From: Pseudisothecium myosuroides
Lineage: Eukaryota; Streptophyta; Bryopsida; Hypnales; Lembophyllaceae
Assembly: GCA_951799445.1 (NCBI GenBank)
Contig: OX637296.1
Location: 7,378,001 to 7,442,000, forward strand
DNA: 64,000 nucleotides
Reading direction: 5' to 3'
A model generated the notes under the pieces. It searched no databases. It was not told where the DNA came from and saw nothing but the letters and a program-made list of their open reading frames with translations. Below are positions 34,252-45,795 of this stretch, piece after piece (positions within the stretch are counted from its first letter, which is position 1; the number at the start of each line of letters is the position of its first letter). A program made the position numbers and the translations under genes.

Positions 34252-37167
34252 CTAAGCTACAACAATGCTGCCGGTTCTTTCAAATCGAAGCAGATCTGGC
34301 AGATACCCATCCCGTTCCAGTTTGGGTCCATGTGGCTTATAATCCCCAATTGGATGTGCCGATTCTGCATCAACCGGCATCAACCGGCCGAAGGTAGAAC
34401 TTCTCCACCACATCCCTGGATTTGAGTATCCCATACTCAAATGCTTGGAGTCAAAACTCCCCGAACTTGAAGGGGCGATAGAGTGGAGTGTGCATCTCGT
34501 CAACGAGCTCGGGGGCAGGAAATAGGATTGTGTCGTTGCTTGGATTGACAGCAGATACTATTGAGATGCGACTGGAATGCCATTCACCAAGGCCCGATGG
34601 TTCACAGCTTTGATGTTGTCGTTGGTTATCACCTGCACCCAAGTTGTTGAGAAAACTGAAGGGCCGGTGCACAATTATGCAATATCTTCAAGCAATGGAT
34701 TGATATCAAATTTCCTAGTGTAAGATTATCGTACCTCAACTTTTAGGTCTGGTTTTCAACGACGCTTTTCAATGTAATTGTTGTAGGCCATTTGAAGCGA
34801 TTCTAATAAACAAACTGGATTGAGTGGTTGACTGTGTATAATTTAGACCTCCAGGATAAATTAAGCAGTTTGTCTTTAACCTTCTAATGCCCGAATCATT
34901 TTTGAATTGTTTCTTAACATTTTTGTTAAAAACTTTGTACATATAATTGAGGACTTTGGATCACTGCTTAGGGATTCAAGCCAAACTTCTGTTCCAGCGT
35001 ACATCTTGAATAAATCTTACTCTTGGAAAAACTTAAGGTACGTGGACGGGATTGAAGCATCACCTGAATGGCGGTGCCCATGAAGATGACAATGGCCCCC
35101 GGCAGAGGTGCAACGCCGTGCCATTGCCCGTCTTTTTCCACTTGGAGTCCACCAGTGTTATCTTGCACCAATCCAGAGACGAGTGTCTGGTCCACATGGC
35201 TCCTTATACCCATTACCGCATCAGACTGCGGACATGGTTCGTACGAAGCAAGGCGAAAAACTTGCACGTGATTGGCATCAAGTAATTTGTTCGACTTGCT
35301 TGGCCCGGATTTTGGACCCAAATACGCAGTCAGTAGAAGTTCCGCCAGGCCTACCAGCACTTGGTGAAGACCTTCCCCAAAATTCTCAACTCTAGCTCTG
35401 AATTAATGACAACAAGGAGCGCAGAAATCTTAGTCAATTTCTATTCTGAATTTGGAAGAGCCACTGTGGAATCAGGTGCTACTATAATTTTTTTTAACAC
35501 TGGAAATTTTGAACAAAACATTATTCATAATTATTACACAAATTTTTTTATGAATAGCACAAACTAATTTTCTAAATAGTGGAAGAGCTAGAGATGGATC
35601 ACTATGGACCCTTATTGTTATTGTGCAAAACGATGCACCATGATGTCACTTCATCCGAATTATAAGAAGTTGGAATGTGCTGCATGATCCATTTCGGTAG
35701 CATACATTCATTTAGGGGAGTTAAAAGTTACAAATTATAATTTTTTAATTGATCTTACTAAGTATGCGATATTAGCAGTTTCCGTCCCGTGTCACCTCCA
35801 ATGTTTTAAAAACAAATATAAATTACATCATTCACAAGATTTATGATTTATCCGGCTAATGGTGCTACGTACCTGAATGCAGCAGATGGAAACGCTTCTT
35901 TGGTTGGGCTGAGGTCTTCAGGTCGAAGGACATATTCCAGCACATTGCTCCAGCCAGCAGTTTGGTGGAACGAATCTGGCATAGGCTTGTAACCGTGAGG
36001 CACGTCTTTCGTGTGATGAGCAGCCGAGGCCAATTTCTCCTCTTCGGCAAGGAAAAAAAGTCCTTCGCCATTGCCAGCATCTCAATGATGGTGGAGGCGG
36101 GGATTCCATGGTTCACAACCTGACCATATCGTCAAAATTATCATCAGTTGCAGTACAAATTAAATTTAACGCACCCTGGCTACATCGATCATTCAGTATT
36201 GAGGAATTAATTGAATTTACATTTTGAACACTTGAGAGTCATGGAGTCATCTACAGCTCGTTCTAAGCAGCTTGGAAAGATCTTTCATTCGAGATATGAC
36301 GGAACCATCCATAATCAGAAGTGGAATTGTGATAAAACTGTAAAGTTTGTGAGCAGTTAAGTTTGTGCCTACATCTTAACTTTGTTTTTCTATGCTCAGG
36401 ACTGCTTACAAACAATCTTGAACTCTGTACAGTAGATCTTCAAAAGTAGATAAGGAACTTACATTCCTGGCGTGCTAATTAAACGTGGACAAGATTTGAG
36501 AGTTAAAACTTGCCTTTGAAAATCTCATGTTGACTTAAGTACTGGCTATGAAATTTCTATGAGAATGGAGAACTCCAATTTAACTACAACAATTCGCACA
36601 TTATTCATTTGATCAATGTCCAAAGAACACATATTCTTGCTTTCGAATAATTCTCTCAAATATAGGGACAATGTGTAACACCAAAAGAATCCATTCTAGT
36701 AGTGGAGGGCAATCAAAATAACAAAACAGGATATTAACTTCGTACTTACACTGTTACACATGCACTACGTGAGCAACCAATTGCGTATGAAATCGTACCT
36801 GAAACACCCCCCATGATGCGGCAGCATCTGTCAGAGCAGCCATGGTGTCCTCACGGCTGCCAGAGAGATCGATCACGGGAATTTCGTGGCTGAAGTCTTG
36901 ATGTGGGAGTAAAGTCACTTGCTCAGCGAGTGGCACTAGGAAACTTGCATGATCCTGCGTTGTGAGGGGCACAGGGGCCACGGCCTGCACAGCTTGCATG
37001 GCAGAAATGGCATCACTCTGTCGTCCCACCATACCTCGTTTAAGAGCGTGGAACTCATCCTTCGATGTCGTAAGGAATACCACCATCTTGACCTTCTCGA
37101 TCATGTCAGGGCCACAGGCGCGCAGGTGAGATGGACTAGCAGGAAGGAACATAATTTTGCAAAACAA
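34252..37167 (-). pseudogene. 2-oxoglutarate/Fe(II)-dependent dioxygenase, four exons with several lesions
   Basis: DOXC-type plant oxygenase. Exon 1, 37167-36799, holds FSHEIPVIDLSGSREDTMAA and ends AASWGVFQ. Exon 2, 36119-35873, holds VVNHGIPASTIIEMLAMAKD and HGYKPMPDSFHQTAGWSNVL. Exon 3, 35397-35064, holds the iron-binding SHVDQTLVSGLVQDNTGGLQ. Exon 4, from 34632, holds the distal His in AVNHRAL, the 2OG-binding SSRISIVSAVNPSND and FPAPELVDE...PLYRPFKFG. Lesions: exon 2 lacks one base in SLP/EEEK (247 instead of 248 nt, about 36043); one frame change in exon 4 between LVNG and SSRIS; and a 10-bp tandem duplication (CGGTTGATGC) near 34370-34390. Splice sites are still good, so it is young or partly an assembly artefact. 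The start codon is uncertain (37167 or Met further in). An inverted partial copy lies at 45.8-47.0 kb. Confidence 0.85.
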
Positions 37168-37773
37168 GGCAACAAGAATCGAAGCACATAATGGATCTCT
37201 AACTAATAGGAGACGCCAATTAAATCATGGTACCTTCAAGAGCTTCCAGTAGAGAATGAACTACCAATTTGGTTGTAAGAATCGGATGTTAAGTTATTAT
37301 TCTTGAACAAAACATGTCAAAGGTGTCACTTGCATTTTACACAGGCTCACCGAATCACCAATTGGGTTCTGTGCCCGGGTCTGTGCTGCTAGTTAGGCCT
37401 TCAAGCTCCCGAATGATCTGCTGCTGTAAACGTTGCAACAAACCAAAATTTGATACAAGCAGCACCAGAAATACGAAAATGGTTACAGTGTACTGGTGAA
37501 GGAGGAACTGAACCCTGAAAGGCAACCAGGTATGCTCTTCAGCTCAGTGAGTGACGCTCTTATAAGTGACTGTAGTTAACCCCAGAGGTCTCTACCGAAC
37601 CGTATGAATATTCTGCGTATAAAGTCTCCAAAATACACAGTACATACCCTATATATATACAATGTACTGTGGTATGACTTTCTCAAATATGGTGATGGAG
37701 TTGATTACGATAGCATTAAATTAAAAACATAGATACACAATGTAAAAATACCAGGCCAGAAGTTCCTCCGGTA

Positions 37774-38047
37774 AGTACACCTAAAACCGACAAAAGAATC
37801 AATTCAGCATGGTTACATTATTATATTGAATTTTTTTTTAAGGATCTAGTTGGTAGTGAAAAGGGGTTTTTAGATTCTCTTAGAATGCATTTGTTGAACA
37901 TTGTATGAATAAACTATGAATTTTCAAAGTGCTAAAAAGAGGTGTTTTAAAAACAGACACTTAACTCTCAAGAATAATAGTACATTTTAGGCAAAAATTT
38001 GTAGATTTGTTGGTTTTGGAAAGTGTTGGTTTTAAGTGTAGTTACCT
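37774..38047. mobile_element. 274-bp TA-flanked MITE (AGGTAACTACACC subfamily)
   Basis: The left end AGTACACCTAAAACCGAC (short deletion) and the right end AAGTGTAGTTACCT are flanked by TA (37772-37773 and 38048-38049). It is related to the copy in the GDSL intron at 58295-58755. Confidence 0.7.
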
Positions 38048-38930
38048 TATTGTGATTTTTGAGTAACATATGTTCGGGATGGTCATGTATGTACTGCGTC
38101 CTTAACGAAACTGGAAATCAAATTCTTTAGTTACAACTATCACTTCGAATGATTCAAACCAGTCTAGATTGTTGGAGGCGATATGTTTGTTACAATAGGA
38201 TGTTAGAGAGAATCCAGACACCATTAGAATTGATCCATCTATTGAAGGCTGGGCTACAGAATATATATCATCTGTAACAAATTGTTGACCTTTGAAATTT
38301 GCAACAATAAACTTCATTTGTGTTTCTCTGAGTTACAGTTCAAAGTTCATGGAGCTGCAACTTAAGAGCCTTAAGAACTTAACCAAAGTTGGATTAGCCT
38401 GCACGAAGTCATCTGTGCCTATCTGGACTGAGAAAAGAATTGAAGAGATGAATCAGATATCTTATGTTTTCAACTTCGAAAATTCATAGAATATTGTGTG
38501 AGTATCAGAAAATTAGAAAATGTCTTGGAGAGGTTTGCACTTGAGTAGGCTAACATCGTTAACCAAGAAAAACATTCATCGTGTGTACCAGGCACTTGAC
38601 TGGGGTAGTGAAAGTGTCGATTTTTGGTGCTTGTACCTTACTGCTAGGTAACAGAACCGCATCTTCCTTTTTCCCTGGTATGAAACCTGTTATTCACAGC
38701 TTTCTGAGTTCATGATATATTAGAAGCCATCAAATGCTGGGTTTATAGAGGTGGAATTATGGATCACGAGGGGTCATTTCAGTTGTAAGTAATTTATGCC
38801 ACACAAGCTGCTTTTGACAGCAGGAATGTGGAGCTTATCAAGAAGCTCATGCTCATCATGAATTGGTGTTGGATCCTCCTCCCTTACAGAACTGGTTATC
38901 CTTTCCGCTGCAAATGGTACTGAGCCCCTT

Positions 38931-39126
38931 GTCAGCAATGCGCTCATTGCCCACGCACTCCTTCACTCGTACGAAGTTAAGACTCCCTGAAATCGTCAGC
39001 AATGCGCTCATTGCCCGTTCACTCCTTCACTCCTACGAAGTACGTTAAGATTCCTTGAAATCGTCAGCAATGCGCTCACTGCCCATGCACTTCTTCACTC
39101 CTTCGAAGTTAAGATTCCCTGAAATC
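38931..39126. repeat. Three-copy minisatellite (64/68/64 bp)
   Basis: The units start at 38931, 38995 and 39063 with GTCAGCAATGCGCTCA.TGCC and end CCTGAAATC. They translate on the plus strand to similar peptides (EIVSNALIARSLLHSYEV). A decayed coding source is possible but not recognised. Confidence 0.85.
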
Positions 39127-39213
39127 CCTGAAATCGAAGGAGAATATCCTGAACGTTGTAGAATGATACTAGTTGGACTCGTGCCCAGTTCCCTTTCGAA
39201 ATGATCAGGCTTT

Positions 39214-39342
39214 AAATCGAGGTCTTGCCATAATAGGAACTGATGTGAAGATCAGAGCAACATGCATCCCCACCGCAAACCCCTGTTCTGTTGCATGGAT
39301 AGCTTCCCAAGTTGTGGAGTTGCTGCCGGTGCCATCTGACCC
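39214..39342 (-). pseudogene. dapA: Dihydrodipicolinate synthase fragment (central exon)
   Basis: The minus strand reads [20 protein letters not shown] then VGMHVAL. After a one-base shift it reads [11 protein letters not shown] and a stop. This matches the plant 4-hydroxy-tetrahydrodipicolinate synthase stretch [20 protein letters not shown]...NPYYGKTS (lysine biosynthesis). The frame break and absence of neighbouring exons mark it as a relic. A second fragment of the same family, from an earlier exon, is at 45660-45795. Confidence 0.75.
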
Positions 39343-40582
39343 TAAACCCCAAGACTTACCAGAAAATTCTTCAAAACAATGCGTCATGAGAACGTACCCC
39401 TAAACCCTGAGAAGGACAAGACGTCGCAACCAGAAAGCAAGCGTCAAGAGATCTTAGAATAGCTTGTTTCACCAAGAATTCCTGGTTTTGAAATGAACCA
39501 ATTTGATTGATCATACTGTGAAAACTTCAAACTTCAGATGGCACGAATTCTATCGTAGAGGGAAAAATGCATCACTTTGCTCAGATTTTCTTAACAAATT
39601 GGGCAGAAGATAGTCCCTATATGAGATACTCCGAACTGCCAAAAACACATGAGACCCAAGTTGGGCTTCTTGGTAATACAGGGGTTAGAATTTCAGCTTA
39701 TGGCATTGATGTTTTCATTGAGCTCCTGGTTTTGGCAGATTCAAAGCTTTCCCGTTCCAGCTGAAGTGGCGACGAGGCGGAAATCAGCATCAAATCAGTT
39801 ATAAAAATTCAGAAGGCTCACGGAAATCATGAGACTTACGGTTCCGAGTGCTTACCAATACCTTTAATCCTACCGTCACAGATGTTGATCGGCAGTATGA
39901 GCAATGAGCATAATTAGGTGACTAGTTTTGCTATGGTTAGATATGGGTGAAGAAGAGGCGACTGATTCATAGTGCTGGGAGCATTTACGACATCACTTCT
40001 GATCCTTCAGTGAGTGCTCCCAGTAAATAGCAAAATTGGGCAATGTATAAATCAACTTCCCGTCATGAACTCATGGCAGCATGCTCGACACACCGCAGCA
40101 AGGGACTAATTTACAGCACCGAAAACACAAAATCATCGTACTGTAATTATTCTTTTTCACATTGTTGATCATGGCATAAAGTTATTCAGCATTTGAGAGA
40201 ATTCAACTTGCAGGTGCCAACCAAAGTAAAAGACTCAAAAGTCTCACCTGATTCATTCAAGAGAGCAATCCTGGCACTGAGTGAAGAGTCAATGCTTGGT
40301 TGCTTCTTTGAATGTTTGGTGTCTCTCAGTTGAGTTCAGCTCAAGATTGTGCAAGAAAACTTATCTTCTCAAGGGCGTTGAGACATGCAGCTACTCAAGC
40401 ATGTTCCAAAAATGCAGCTTCACAAAATCCAGAACCATTGCGGCAAAATTCAGGCTCGGACAAAGTAAGCTTTAGGAAGAAGGATGTAAATTACATTGGC
40501 GGAATCATTGCATCCTCTAAGAAAATTCACTACAGTACCGAGGAAACACAAAATGCACCTATATATTGATAATCTGAGTGAT

Positions 40583-41695
40583 CTAAGAAAGAGCACTCCA
40601 ATTGATCTCGCACAACATCAGACTGCCGCAACATAACAATTCCAAATTTGGAAGGTTGCGCCAAGCACATGTTGACAAATTGTATAGCCAGAGACGATCA
40701 TAATAGTGACTATACTCCTTAGAACGCACAACTAAGAACCCGTTGCAAGCCAAAAGAGAGAATGCATAATCCTCTTGAGAGTCATAGATGCTCGGGTCAC
40801 ACTCGTGCACTCGCAATTTAACCCAAGCAGTTGCCTTCTCAGCGAGATGAAACTCTGAAATGCAATACTTTTCATCCTGCCTCAAATTTGTAGAGCCTGG
40901 AGGTGCTTCTGTATGCAACACAAAGAAATGGTCATTTATGAGTGCAGTACAATCAAACTCCACCCTAAGTCCTGGTGCAATATCTGAAGGATTAAACCGC
41001 TCCAGGTTTCCATCTGCACAGTTGTACACGTATGGACAGTAGGAATACAACGGATTTCCTGAACGCAACCATCCAATAATGTGTCCCTGTCTTGATTCCA
41101 CCACTGACCACTCATTAATGTGGGAATCGTAGACTTGAGCAAAGAGACCACCAGGTTTCATGTAGCCCACAACATGTAGTTTATATTCTTTTGTTTTCCT
41201 GTCCATAGTGAGCTGCGCCATAAGCACCTGAACTTCAGATTCTGCAGCTCCCATGCTGAGTAGGGGAGGGAGTTCCATCTTCCTTTGGGCTAAAGGATTC
41301 ATCACAATGATTGGAAAATGCCCCTCAGCATCCAGGCCCCATAGCCATGGACTGCAAAATAGTCCACCATCAGCTATAGAAGTTTTGGTAACCAGAATAT
41401 TTGCCGTGTTAATTTTAAAGACAAGCCATTTGTTTGTTCGCACGTCGTAGAGGTTAACAAAGGACGCTAAACCCTCAGCCCAATACATGAGAGCAAACAT
41501 TTCGAGATGAGTTGTTGCATTGAAGTCTCGGTTGAATTCTGAGTCTTTGCAATCAATGTTCCTCTTCCATTCCTTAGAAAGAACTCGGAGCAAAGCAATT
41601 CCAGCTACAGGAAGACGAGCAAGCACAAGGTGCAAGAGCTCCTTGGGCAAAGTTCCCCAAAGACTAGGTTCCAAGGTCATGGCCGAGACCTTCAA
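40583..41695 (-). CDS. F-box protein, intact single exon (370 aa)
   Basis: Predicted SCF ubiquitin-ligase substrate adaptor. Residues 10-50 form the F-box (LWGTLPKELLHLVLARLPVA, GIALLRVLSKEWKRNI). The remainder is a beta-rich substrate-binding region of the kelch/FBA type: LYDVRTNKWLVFKI, VYDSHINEWSVVES, DHFFVLHTEAP, EKYCISEFHLAEKATAW, LWLYNLSTCAWRNLPN. The start at 41695 is the first Met. A second Met six residues on (MTLEPSLWG) would also keep the F-box. It is paralogous along its length to the frameshifted gene at 21.1-22.3 kb and the pseudogene at 31-33 kb, all on the minus strand. The substrate is unknown. Confidence 0.9.
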   Translation of the reverse strand: MKVSAMTLEPSLWGTLPKELLHLVLARLPVAGIALLRVLSKEWKRNIDCKDSEFNRDFNATTHLEMFALMYWAEGLASFVNLYDVRTNKWLVFKINTANILVTKTSIADGGLFCSPWLWGLDAEGHFPIIVMNPLAQRKMELPPLLSMGAAESEVQVLMAQLTMDRKTKEYKLHVVGYMKPGGLFAQVYDSHINEWSVVESRQGHIIGWLRSGNPLYSYCPYVYNCADGNLERFNPSDIAPGLRVEFDCTALINDHFFVLHTEAPPGSTNLRQDEKYCISEFHLAEKATAWVKLRVHECDPSIYDSQEDYAFSLLACNGFLVVRSKEYSHYYDRLWLYNLSTCAWRNLPNLELLCCGSLMLCEINWSALS

Positions 41696-41715
41696 CGTAC
41701 CTAGAAATGCTTGAA

Positions 41716-43216
41716 CCCCTAAGATCCTAGTGTTAGTTCAATGACTTATCACCTTGAACATCAAACAACACTAAACTTGAGCATTGTCGCATACTAAAAA
41801 CTCTATGCATATAGCAACACGAAATGAAGTAAAAAATTACCGAAAGATTGTCAATGACAAACCTAAGCTGCAAATTTGAATGAGAAGTTGCGGAACAACG
41901 AATTCTCAGTGATGCATCTGCAACTCAGTAATCAAACCTATATTTACCCCACAACATGTACTCCATCATGGCTCATGTGTTCATTCACCACAATAGCCAC
42001 TTCCTTACAAGCAATTTCAAAGCACTATAATACTTGTACATTCACATGCATCTATAACTTGCAAAAATGAGCAATGCTAACCAATTTGTGACCTCATGCA
42101 ATTTGCAACACATGGGTTAAGTCTATACAACTTTGGTGCCTAAACAGTTGAATAAACAAGGCTTTTTCCATGGGAAATGTAACTTAGTGATCAACTCACT
42201 TGCACAGATTTTCATAGCCATACACAATTCCAAGGCAATACAATTAATTCCAATGGGTCTATTCATTACCTAGGGTAGGAATTCTTGTCACAACATGGCT
42301 TAATTCTCTGGTGAAGTACTTTGCCCTACTTTGCTCTTGTATTTGAATTCATCTTTTCGTTTCTAATTTTTTTGTTCATGTGTTTTGTGTTTCCCCAACA
42401 ATTCCCTGACTAGGAGCAGCCCAAGGCCTGGACAAAAATGGAGTGAACTAGCTTAAGCTTAGCTCACACACGAGAATCACACGAGAATCCATGAGCTTCA
42501 ACAAGACAAAACCCCAAAAAATAATTAGCAGGGAGAATTGGAACGAACCAGGGCTTGGGCAACCCGCCGTCACTCCGATCTCCTTCGTAGTCACTGCTTC
42601 GTCGTTACACCCTAAAAGCAAAAACTCTAAAACCAAAAATCCCAAAACCAAAAATCAGCTTGGTTCTGGCTGGCTGGTGCGTTTCTCTCGGCTGATTGTT
42701 TTTTAGTCAATACTCGGCAGAGTAATATTTATGTAGTATTAGCAAGTGAAAATTGTTGAGAATAGGAAACGAAATGAAACTACAAAATATTATATAACCA
42801 AAGTATGCAAGAAGAAAAGAGTTATAAATATATTCAAAGTAAAGTAAATATATACCAAGGAGAGAGAATCTATAAATAGTCTCCTCCTCTACTATTGGTC
42901 TAGGGGATCCTCTAACTAAAGTAAACTTATAGTGAACTACAATCTGCCTCTCCTTAACCAATCACAACATGCCAAGACAAAAAAACTCTCATTATGTGTT
43001 CATCCCAAGTTATGAGCTGGCCTTCAAGTTGTTCCTCCAACAATCAAAACTTCTACGCCATTTGTCATTTGCAAGTACACAAGGAAAGAGTATGAGCAAC
43101 TAAGTCTAAGCAAAGATAGAATGCAGGCTTTTCTTGAGAACTTTAATTTGCATAGCATCCTTGTTTATATATATTTGACGTGACTTGTGAAACATGCTTG
43201 AGACAGGCCTGTCACT
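41716..43216. other. Spacer upstream of intact F-box gene
   Basis: It probably holds the F-box promoter and leader. No other gene or clear element was recognised on either strand. Confidence 0.4.
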
Positions 43217-44090
43217 GGGTGATTGCAAAAAACACATGTTTTTTTTGGGCCACACCTTTAATGCGGAAGTTGTTTTGTGCCATATGTATTGCAAAAATGA
43301 TTGAATGAACATGAAATTTAGAAGTAAGCTTCCTTGTCCATAGCAATAGAAAATGTACTTGAATTATTTAATTTTTTCAAAATTATTTAAGTAGGAGAGA
43401 TCGAATTTCAAATACATGTCACACATACAGTTTTGACAATGTTTAGTACTATCAAGTATCTTTTTTGAAGAGTTACATCATCAGATTTGATTCGCTAGCT
43501 TTTCTAATAGAAATTATACATCTTCTCAAGAGAGGGATCTCCAAAAACATGTTTGAAATGTGTTTTACATTGGCCTAAAGTATACTATATTCAAGTTGAA
43601 TTAATGTTAAATTAAAAATGATTTTTAGTTTTGGCTTTGATCTTCCTTCTTTGCTCTTAGTTGGCAACAATTCCCATTTTTCAAATATTTTTTTCAAATA
43701 TTTTTTCAAATGCATTTTCTTGTTTGTAAAAATAAAATTGTGGAAGTTTCATTTTCTAAAATAATTGTAGCTTGTGGCTCAAAATAGTATTTTAGGGTAC
43801 ATAAAAAGACTCAATAGTACTAATAGAGGCTCGTAGCACCTTTAATCTTACAATGTGGACTGTTTTAATTGCAAATTAAGTATTGGCATCTATCCTTGCC
43901 ATCTATCCTTGCCATCTAATGATGAACATCATGTATTGTTAGAATAATAGATCTCAAATCCAATTGATTGTCCAGATTTCATGTTCTATGCCCTCAATAA
44001 TAGTAAAGATGACTCATAATACAAAAAGTATTAAAAGGTTGAAAACCAGAAACGCAACGAATAGCACAAGTGTTTTTTGCAATCACTCTC
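43217..44090. mobile_element. 874-bp MITE with GGGTGATTGC ends, third copy
   Basis: The left end is GGGTGATTGCAAAAAACACATG. The right end in inverse form is GAGAGTGATTGCAAAAAACAC. The 4-bp CACT flanks both sides (43213-43216 and 44091-44094) if the right end includes two extra bases. Family as 25919-26644 and 31828-32572. Confidence 0.65.
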
Positions 44091-44094
44091 CACT

Positions 44095-45539
44095 ATGCAA
44101 TTGCAAGACTCTTAATTTGCATCTCTTTATTTTTGTCTACTCTGAGTGTTGTTTGCCAGACATATGCAGATGGGGCAATGAAATCTGGGATGAAATAATT
44201 GCAAATGTGGGATGAATCTCTTTGAGATTTTAGTTGATTTGAATGCCATGGATTGTACCTCAACCTTAACTCTTGTTGCTTGTGTAGCATTGGACTCCCA
44301 TGATAGAGTTGCAATGTGTATGCCCTAAAGACCTGGAGAGAGGAAAGGAAAGAAAAAAATAAGGTATATTTTTCTTGCTCTTGCATATTGGTGAGGTTTT
44401 AAGTCCCTCTTGCACTATTTGAAATTGGGCCTAAAGTGAATTTGATCATTTACTTAGAGTCATGTGTTTATTCTTTATAGTTTTAGGAGGCAAATTGGTA
44501 CTTAGTTATAGCTTGATGCTTTAGTGATCTATTGGTTAATTTGTGTTGAACATTAAGTGGTCTTTCACCAACTCCTCTTCTAATTTGTACCTTGTCTTTT
44601 CGGCATCACTTGACTTTTATATCAAAGACAGGTACCATGTTTCCTAATATTTATTGAAAGTATAATCACTAATGCTTGAGTTGAGTAGATTCTTAAAAGG
44701 CCAAGTGTTGAAAAAATGATTTTCACCCTTTGTAATGTTTTACATGCCTTTTTTGGTTTTCACTTCTATTGTGTGGTTGGCAGTTACAATGTAGAGAATT
44801 GCAATTGTGGGCTAGGACGGAACTGCACCGACTTCCAATGCCACAAATGAATGGGCTTCTTGTTTCTCTTTAGCTTTTTCTTTTTTTCTTCTTGCACACC
44901 AAGATGTGCACATGAGTAAATTCCCTGCTTATGCCCCAAATTTGTACAATGCAATGAGTACATTTTGTGACAGATATGTGCACAAACACCTTGAGAAAAT
45001 TCTTCATCAGGGAAGAGGTGCAGACTTTACAGGAAGATGATCTTTTATGATTTTGATACATTAGTAGATTTCAATTTTGTGTCTACTCCCGTGATGGTAT
45101 TGCTTCTCCTAAATGGATTGTTGTGCTTTCTTCCCCAATATGTTCAAGTATGGTGGTTGTGAAAATTTATGATCCAGAAATGGTCCATTGCTGTGCGCAT
45201 TGAGCTTTCCAATGTCTTGGGCTCCTGATGCTTCCAGAAATTCGATCCACCGAAGTCTCTGAGCATTCACATAAAGCAACAGTTGATCGAAGCTCGATGA
45301 AGAGCAAACTTCCACGACCTCACTCATAATGATAGCTTAGGGATTGAAATTTCCGTTCAAATTTACTACGCCATACCTGCATGCTTTGCTCCTGAATATT
45401 TTGCATTTGAAGTCCGTCCACATTAGCCTTGGATGCAGGCCTGTCTCCAGCCTGTGTCACAAGTCACTTCAAATATAAACAAGGATGCTATGCAAATTAA
45501 AGTTCTCAAGCAAAGGTTGCAATGATCATTCTATCTTTG
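44095..45539. other. Spacer without recognised gene
   Basis: A minus-strand frame at 45327-45109 (MSEVVEVCSSSSFDQLLLYV...) has coding-like composition but no recognised family and no supported partner exon. Nothing else stands out. Confidence 0.3.
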
Positions 45540-45659
45540 CTCAGATTTTCGGTGAACGGAGTCGATTCTCGTGCACGTCGTGCAGCAATTCAGTGGAAGC
45601 AGTGATCGAAGAGTTGGACGCTGATACCTGGAATCGATCACAGCCCCTTATTTTCCAGG

Positions 45660-45795
45660 GGATTTGCTTGGATCATCTGAAACTGCTTTTGATACTCTTC
45701 CCTTGTGGACTTGCAAATGGCGAATGGCGTGGAAGGTCTGATTGTTGGCGGAACGACTGGCGAAGGCCAGCTCATGACTTGGGATGAACACATTA
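45660..45795 (+). pseudogene. dapA: Dihydrodipicolinate synthase fragment joined to dioxygenase intron
   Basis: The plus strand encodes [20 protein letters not shown] then [11 protein letters not shown], the plant dihydrodipicolinate synthase substrate-loop region (family: [20 protein letters not shown]). Just upstream, ETAFDTL in another frame fits the preceding residues, implying a small indel. The similarity stops at DEHI. From 45796 the sequence is instead the intron of the dioxygenase duplicate, so this is a recombination junction. Confidence 0.8.

Noticed and set aside
35052..35395. Overlapping plus-strand frames of 67-95 codons
   Set aside because: Shadows of dioxygenase exon 3, which carries the HxD motif on the minus strand.
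38863..39048. Plus-strand frame over the minisatellite
   Set aside because: The length change between units breaks the repeat frame and no family match is seen.
45109..45327. Minus-strand 72-codon frame near the dapA relic
   Set aside because: Coding-like but with no family and no partner exon; kept only as a remark in the spacer entry.
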